Position numbers and translations under genes: made by a program. Of a stretch of 64,000 bases of DNA, positions 59,547 through 64,000 are shown one piece after another (within the stretch, counting starts at the first letter, position 1; every line of letters begins with the position of its first letter). Under the pieces are notes generated by a model. The model saw only the letters and a list, made by a program, of their open reading frames with translations. It did not search any database and was not told the origin of the DNA. The stretch lies in assembly GCF_007828955.1 (NCBI RefSeq), contig NZ_VIVR01000001.1, positions 7,440,001 through 7,504,000 on the forward strand, written 5' to 3'. Source of the stretch: Kitasatospora atroaurantiaca. GTDB lineage: Bacteria > Actinomycetota > Actinomycetes > Streptomycetales > Streptomycetaceae.

Positions 59547-61469
59547 ATGGACACGGGGGAGACCGAGCAGCTGCACGCAGGTGCGTTGCCGCGAATGGTC
59601 GGGGGCCGCTATGTCGTTCAGGCGCCTCTCGGCGAGGGTGGCATGGCGTCCGTTCACCGGGCTCACGACTCGGTGCTGGGCCGCACCGTCGCGGTGAAGA
59701 TGCTGCACGCGGAGCTGGCGCGCGATCGGTCCTTCCGTGAGCGGTTCCGCCGGGAGGCCCAGGCGGTCGCCGCGCTCAGTCACCCCAACATCGTGGCGGT
59801 CCACGACAGTGGCGAGGACTCGGGTGACGCCGGCGTCGTGCAGTTCATCGTCATGGAGTACGTCCAGGGCCGCTCGCTGCCCGAACTCGTCCGGGACGCC
59901 GCCTCCGAGGGCGGCACGATCGGGCTGGATCGTGCGCTGGAGATAACGGCATCCGTCCTGGACGCCTTGGCCTGCAGCCACCGGCAGGGTCTGGTCCACC
60001 GGGACATCAAGCCCGCCAACGTCATGGTGACGGACGACGGCACCGTCAAGGTGATGGACTTCGGCATCGCCCGCGCCCTGGAGTCCGAGGCCACCTCGAT
60101 GACCCGGACCGGCACGGTGCTCGGCACACCGCTGTACCTCTCCCCGGAGCAGGCGCTGGGCAAGCCTGCCGACGCCCGGTCCGACATCTACTCGGTCGGC
60201 TGCATGCTCTTCGAACTGGCCACCGGCACCCTGCCGTTCACCGGTGAGTCCACGATGAGCGTGCTCTACCAGCACGTCCAGGAGGCCCCGCCGATCCCGT
60301 CCTCGGTGAACCCGTCGCTGCCCCCGGCCGTCGACGTGATCGTGGCCCGCGCCCTGAGCAAGGACCCCGCCGAGCGGTACCCGGACGCCAAGGCCATGGC
60401 GGATGCCATACGCCGGATCACCGCGGGCCAGGCCTCCACCCGGCAACTGCCGCCGCACGAACCCCCTACCGTGACGGCCGACCAGGCCCGTACGCGGCAG
60501 CTGCCGCCGCAGGAACCTCCCACCACCGCAGACATCCGGATCACGATGTCCCCCCGATGGGGCGTCAACGATCCCCGGTTGCGGCGGACGGGGCGCGTCG
60601 CGCTGGTCTACAGCCTTCTCGTCTGGGGGTTCGCGTTCGCCGGCCTCTGCGTGGGCGCCTTCGTGCTCCTGCCGGAGATCACCTCGGGGAGCTCGCACGA
60701 CGCGGGATCCCGCACCCCTGATCCGCGGGCCACCGGGGCCCTGTCCGGATGCTCCCCGTCCTCCTGGAGTGTCCCCAGTTTCACGGGCATGTCGCCCGCG
60801 GAGGCGAGGAGTTGCGCCGAGATCGCCGGACTGAAGCTGGAGGAGAACTCCACGCTCGGCAGAAAGCAGGACAAGGACACCGTGGTGGCGCAGGAGCCGG
60901 CGGCCTACCAGTCGGCCAAGTCCGGCAGCACCCTGAAGATCTGGGTGTCGAAGGGCGGCGATCCCCGGGCCGTCGGGGATCTTGCCAACTGTGAGGTCGA
61001 GGAGAGCCACGGCAAGATCTTCAATCCCACCTTCAAGGGCATGACGGCGGCCAAGGCGCGGGTGTGTGCGGACATCGCCCATCTGAAGCTCGTTGAGGCC
61101 GGGACCGTGCAGGACAAGCGCACGCCCGCCGGACAGGTGGCGAAGCAGGAGCCCGGGCCGGAGACGATCACGGCGGGCAGCACTGTCAAGGTATGGGTCT
61201 CGTCCGGAGGCGACCCCCGGGCCACGGGCACTCTCTCCGACTGCGATTCCGACGCGACCAGCGACAAGCCCGACGCACCCCACTTCGTGTACATGACGGT
61301 CGCCGACGCCCGCGCCTGTGCGGACATCGCCCATCTCAAGCTGGAGGAGCACACCGTCCCGGGCGAGACCTGGGACGCAGGGAAGGTCGTCAAGCAGGAG
61401 CCCGAGAGCTTCGCAGCGGTCGAACCGGGCAGCACCGTCAAGATCTGGATCTCCTCGGGCAAACCCTGA
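59547..61469 (+). CDS. Ser/Thr protein kinase with transmembrane helix and three PASTA-like repeats
   Basis: A 640-residue PknB-type receptor kinase. The kinase domain spans about 20-280: glycine loop LGEGGMASVHRA, K51 in VAVKML, catalytic HRDIKPAN (D153), DFG (D171), and the activation segment TRTGTVLGTPLYLSPEQ. A juxtamembrane region with twin TRQLPPxEPPT repeats precedes one helix (ALVYSLLVWGFAFAGLCVGA, about 350). Outside are three PASTA-like repeats of about 75 residues, each with a pair of cysteines (for example SGC ... SCAEIAGLKLEE, NC ... VCADIAHLKLVE, DC ... ACADIAHLKLEE), unusual for PASTA domains and likely forming one disulfide each. Such kinases sense cell-wall fragments. ATG 59547 with GGAGAGG upstream; ATG 59448 is a longer possibility. 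Confidence 0.9.
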   Translation: MDTGETEQLHAGALPRMVGGRYVVQAPLGEGGMASVHRAHDSVLGRTVAVKMLHAELARDRSFRERFRREAQAVAALSHPNIVAVHDSGEDSGDAGVVQFIVMEYVQGRSLPELVRDAASEGGTIGLDRALEITASVLDALACSHRQGLVHRDIKPANVMVTDDGTVKVMDFGIARALESEATSMTRTGTVLGTPLYLSPEQALGKPADARSDIYSVGCMLFELATGTLPFTGESTMSVLYQHVQEAPPIPSSVNPSLPPAVDVIVARALSKDPAERYPDAKAMADAIRRITAGQASTRQLPPHEPPTVTADQARTRQLPPQEPPTTADIRITMSPRWGVNDPRLRRTGRVALVYSLLVWGFAFAGLCVGAFVLLPEITSGSSHDAGSRTPDPRATGALSGCSPSSWSVPSFTGMSPAEARSCAEIAGLKLEENSTLGRKQDKDTVVAQEPAAYQSAKSGSTLKIWVSKGGDPRAVGDLANCEVEESHGKIFNPTFKGMTAAKARVCADIAHLKLVEAGTVQDKRTPAGQVAKQEPGPETITAGSTVKVWVSSGGDPRATGTLSDCDSDATSDKPDAPHFVYMTVADARACADIAHLKLEEHTVPGETWDAGKVVKQEPESFAAVEPGSTVKIWISSGKP

Positions 61470-61576
61470 GCGTTGGAGCAGGCGGTCGCTCACCTGACGG
61501 CTTTTCAGGCCGTCGTGCAGCACGTCCGCATATGATCGTGTGGTCCGTACGTGCTTGCATCGGAGACTGAAAACCC

Positions 61577-62416
61577 ATGGCCGACCAGCGAGTTGTCATT
61601 GTCACCGGCGGTGGTACGGGTATCGGTGAGGCAACCGCCCGGCTGCTACGGGCCGGAGGCCATCAGGTGATCGTCTCCGGGCGGCGACCCGGGCCGCTGC
61701 ACCGAGTCGCCGAGGAGACCGGTGCCGTGGCCCACCCCTCCGACACCGCTGATCCCGGCGACGTCGCGGACCTCGTGGACACGGCCGTGTCCAGGTTCGG
61801 ACGGCTCGACGGTCTCGTCCTCAACGCCGGCATCGGGCGCGGTGGCGCCGTCGGCGACCTCTCGATCGAGGACTGGGAGGCCGTCATGCGGATCAATCTC
61901 ACCGGCCCCTTCCTGCTCCAGCGGGCCGCGCTGCCCCACCTGCTGGAAACGCGAGGGTCGGTCGTCGCAGTCGCCTCCGTGTCAGCCCTGCGCAACGGAT
62001 TCGGCAATGCCGCGTATGCGACCTCCAAGGCCGGGTTGCTTCAGCTCTGCCGCTCTCTTGCGGTCGACTACGGTCACCGCGGGCTACGGGCGAATGTCGT
62101 GTGCCCGAGCTGGGTGCGTACCCAGATGGCCGACCGGCGGATGACACGGTTCGCGGATGAGGAGGGGATGGGCGGTGACACCGAGGCGGCCTACGAGGAG
62201 GCAACCCGTCTCACCCCCGCCCGCCGCCCCGGCGAGCCGCACGAAGTCGCCGAGGTCATCAGCTGGCTGCTCTCGCCCGCCGCGAGCTTCGTCAACGGCG
62301 CGGTCCTGACGGTCGACGGCGGGATCACCGCGCTCGATCCCGGGACGGCCGCCTTCGACTTCCACATCGAACCGCGCCGCGGCGGTACGCCCTCAGCCGA
62401 TACAGAGCGTCACTGA
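61577..62416 (+). CDS. short-chain dehydrogenase/reductase
   Basis: A 279-residue classical SDR. NAD(P) motif TGGGTGIG, NAG in LVLNAGIG, catalytic S in VAVASVSALRNG, Y-x3-K in AAYATSKAG, and a C-terminal VLTVDGG tag. It is an NAD(P)-dependent alcohol/ketone oxidoreductase; substrate not predictable. Starts at ATG 61577 about 107 nt after the kinase gene; GGAG is 11 nt upstream. A short hairpin (62448-62469) lies behind it. Confidence 0.92.
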   Translation: MADQRVVIVTGGGTGIGEATARLLRAGGHQVIVSGRRPGPLHRVAEETGAVAHPSDTADPGDVADLVDTAVSRFGRLDGLVLNAGIGRGGAVGDLSIEDWEAVMRINLTGPFLLQRAALPHLLETRGSVVAVASVSALRNGFGNAAYATSKAGLLQLCRSLAVDYGHRGLRANVVCPSWVRTQMADRRMTRFADEEGMGGDTEAAYEEATRLTPARRPGEPHEVAEVISWLLSPAASFVNGAVLTVDGGITALDPGTAAFDFHIEPRRGGTPSADTERH

Positions 62417-62447
62417 CGCCCTGAGTTCCCCGCGCCGGACCCACCCC

Positions 62448-62469
62448 CGCCCGGCACCCCGGCCGGGCG
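62448..62469 (+). terminator. short hairpin after the SDR gene
   Basis: CGCCCGGC (62448-62455) and GCCGGGCG (62462-62469) pair across a 6-nt loop, 31 nt after the stop. A weak candidate terminator. Confidence 0.45.
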
Positions 62470-62604
62470 GCCTCCGCGGTCGCACCACGCGGCACGTGCA
62501 CGTGACGGCATGCGCTTCGCCGGTGCGTCTCGTAGCGTCGGACGAGAGTGGTCACCCCGGGGCCGCGCGGCCCGCGCACCGAGCCCGAGAGGAGCGCGCA
62601 GCCC

Positions 62605-64000
62605 GTGGACGCCGTCGAACCGAAGTTGGTACCGGAGGTCTTCGACACGGCCGTCGTGTCGGTCGCACTGCTCCGCGGCCCCGAGCACCGGCTGGTCTAC
62701 TACAACGACGCCTTCCGCCGGCTGTTCGGCCCCCGGACCATCGACGCCCCGGCAGCAGAGGCCTTCGCCGACGAGCAGGCAGCGCCGTTCATCACCCTGC
62801 TGGACCAGGTCTACGAAGACGGCCTGGCCCGCCAGGTGACCTCCCCGAGAGCCAGTGCCGGAACCGCCCCGGGCGCCCCGGGACCCCGCTACTTCGTCTA
62901 CAGCTGCACGTCCGTCGCCTCCCGTCACGGACGCGGCGTCCTGGTCGTCGCGGTGGACACCACCACCGAGGTCGTGGCGGCCGAACGCGCCGAGGAGCTG
63001 TCCCAGCAGCGCCAGCAGGCGCTGGAACGCTACGAGGCGCTCGTCTCGGCGGTGTCCCAGATGGTCTGGCTGCTGCGCCCCGACGGGTCGATGACCGAGC
63101 TCGTGGAGGGCTGGGAGGACTTCACGGGCTCCCCTTGGCGGCCCGTGATGGACCAGGGGTGGCTGGAGCTCATCCACCCCCGGGACACCGCGAGGCTGGT
63201 CCAGGCCTGGGCGGACGCGGTCGCCGGTCCGCCGGCGATGTTCGAGGCCACCTTCCGGGTGCTGACCGCCTCCGGCGAGTACCGGCACGTCAGGTCCCGT
63301 GCCGTGCCGGTGCTGCGCGAGGGCCGGGTCGCGGAGTGGATCGGGGCGACCGCCGACATGGAGGACGAGTGGCGTGCCCGGCTGCGCGAGCGGCTGCTCG
63401 CCCGGGTGTCGGCGGCACCGGGCCAGCACCTGCGGGGCGTCTTCGCGGCGATGGCGGAGGCCGTGGTGCCCGACCTCACCGACGCCTGCGCGGTGTTCCG
63501 CCTGCCGGACGGTGACGGCCAGGCCGCGGAGGACGTCATCGCGACCCGGGTCGCCTCGGCCGCCCGCCCGGGGCTGCCCGCCCTGCCCGCGCTCCACAGC
63601 CAGAGCTACCGGGTCGGGCCGGTGGCCCGCGAGGTCATCGACAGCCGCCTGCCCAGGCTGCTGACCTTCGCGGCCGGGCATCCCCCCGATGGCGTCCTGC
63701 CGGACGTCTCGGTGCGCTGGCTGGCCGCAGCCGAGGCCACCAGCCTCGTGCTGGTACCGATCGTGGTCGACTCCGCGGTTGTCGCGTTCGCCGCGGCGGC
63801 CGGCTGCGGCGACAGCCCGCCCCCGAGTGCCGCGGACATCGCCCTGCTGACCGAGGTGCTCCAGCAGGCGCAGAAGGCGTTACGGGACGCCCTGGAGCAC
63901 CAGCACACCCGGCGCATGGCGCTCATCCTGCAGCGGGCCCAGCTGACCCCCGCTCCTTCGGTGCCCGGCGCGGACGTCGCAGCCCGGTACCAGCCGGCCA
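62605..64000 (+). CDS. PAS-PAS-GAF-SpoIIE (PP2C) phosphatase, partial at window end
   Basis: Open to the end of the window (465 codons so far). It starts at GTG 62605 behind GAGAGGAG. An N-terminal PAS-like domain (LVYYNDAFRRLFGPRTIDAP) is followed by a coiled linker, a second PAS/PAC unit (ALVSAVSQMVWLLRPDGSMT ... EYRHVRSRAVPVLREGRVAE, shown in parts), a GAF-type domain (about 285-440, TSLVLVPIVVDSAVVAFAAA) and then LQRAQLTPAPSVPGADVAAR, the characteristic entry of a SpoIIE PP2C phosphatase domain, which must continue beyond 64000. Such proteins dephosphorylate anti-anti-sigma factors in the cytosol in response to signals sensed by PAS/GAF. The 3' end and catalytic Asp residues are not visible. 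Confidence 0.88.
   Translation, partial: MDAVEPKLVPEVFDTAVVSVALLRGPEHRLVYYNDAFRRLFGPRTIDAPAAEAFADEQAAPFITLLDQVYEDGLARQVTSPRASAGTAPGAPGPRYFVYSCTSVASRHGRGVLVVAVDTTTEVVAAERAEELSQQRQQALERYEALVSAVSQMVWLLRPDGSMTELVEGWEDFTGSPWRPVMDQGWLELIHPRDTARLVQAWADAVAGPPAMFEATFRVLTASGEYRHVRSRAVPVLREGRVAEWIGATADMEDEWRARLRERLLARVSAAPGQHLRGVFAAMAEAVVPDLTDACAVFRLPDGDGQAAEDVIATRVASAARPGLPALPALHSQSYRVGPVAREVIDSRLPRLLTFAAGHPPDGVLPDVSVRWLAAAEATSLVLVPIVVDSAVVAFAAAAGCGDSPPPSAADIALLTEVLQQAQKALRDALEHQHTRRMALILQRAQLTPAPSVPGADVAARYQPA

Noticed and set aside
61495..61514. Hairpin GACGGC/GCCGTC after the kinase gene as a terminator
   Set aside because: Only 6 bp of stem with a 7-nt loop; too weak to call, though it may contribute.
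59277..61523. Minus-strand open frame of about 750 codons opposite the kinase gene
   Set aside because: Shadow of the PASTA kinase; low-complexity composition and no family motif.
1..64000. tRNA, rRNA, CRISPR arrays, attachment sites
   Set aside because: No T-loop-like GGTTCGAAxCC context with a cloverleaf, no regularly spaced direct repeats and no integrase was seen in the window.

Overview
The window is uniformly very GC-rich, with strong third-position GC bias, frequent GTG/TTG starts and many four-base start/stop overlaps. It also carries a complete conservon (cvnA-E), DUF1996, DUF4142 and secreted-repeat proteins, a SpoIIE phosphatase with PAS domains, a PASTA kinase, and F420-type and ETF/acyl-CoA dehydrogenase genes. 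This points to a chromosomal segment of a Streptomycetaceae actinomycete (Streptomyces, Kitasatospora or a close relative). No rRNA, tRNA, CRISPR array, phage or plasmid module was seen.

Layout. 0.4-2.3 kb: a TrmO-type tRNA methyltransferase and a Rieske oxygenase. 3.0-6.7 kb: an NB-ARC/TPR STAND NTPase translationally coupled to a two-helix membrane protein; both carry the same short Gly/Ala/Val motif. 7-9.8 kb: a DUF574 methyltransferase followed by a decayed patch (ltrA remnant, internally deleted MmyB-type regulator, frameshifted DUF2255 gene). 10.4-12.9 kb: secreted serine hydrolase and esterase. 13-15.3 kb: divergent LysR and PucR-type regulators. 15.4-21.6 kb: a probable redox operon, comprising DUF4142, DUF1996, a six-helix bis-heme (NOX/ferric-reductase-type) membrane protein, a NuoF-ferredoxin fusion, a secreted-repeat protein and a small membrane protein, closed by a 24-bp-stem terminator. 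22-25.6 kb: ECF-type sigma factor with its own C-terminal zinc finger, and a Tat-exported phospholipase C with a discoidin-type tail.

26.2-36.4 kb is a peptide-use block: a LysR gene with a dyad on its own start codon, a five-gene Dpp/Opp ABC importer, a prolyl-aminopeptidase-like hydrolase and two tandem secreted M6 metalloproteases. 36.6-39.7 kb: AraC/EamA pair, a thioredoxin-fold protein, a YjbR-fold protein. 39.8-44.4 kb: the conservon, whose P450 lacks the ExxR motif as in CYP157. 44.9-52.4 kb: lipid kinase, a membrane-anchored NACHT NTPase, LemA and a DUF2207-type protein, then a scrap of IS630 transposase.

53.1-58.7 kb: an LLM oxidoreductase, a TetR gene, an acyl-CoA dehydrogenase-etfB-etfA operon and a divergent zinc-ribbon/OB protein. 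Three 38-bp operators of identical architecture (11-bp arms, 16-nt spacer) lie before the TetR gene, the dehydrogenase and the zinc-ribbon gene, and define a small regulon. 58.8-64 kb: GNAT, a Ser/Thr kinase with Cys-bearing PASTA repeats, an SDR, and a PAS-PAS-GAF-SpoIIE protein cut off by the window end.

The strongest candidates for undescribed biology are the STAND/two-helix pair with shared motif, the NOX-like/NuoF redox operon, and the TetR regulon.
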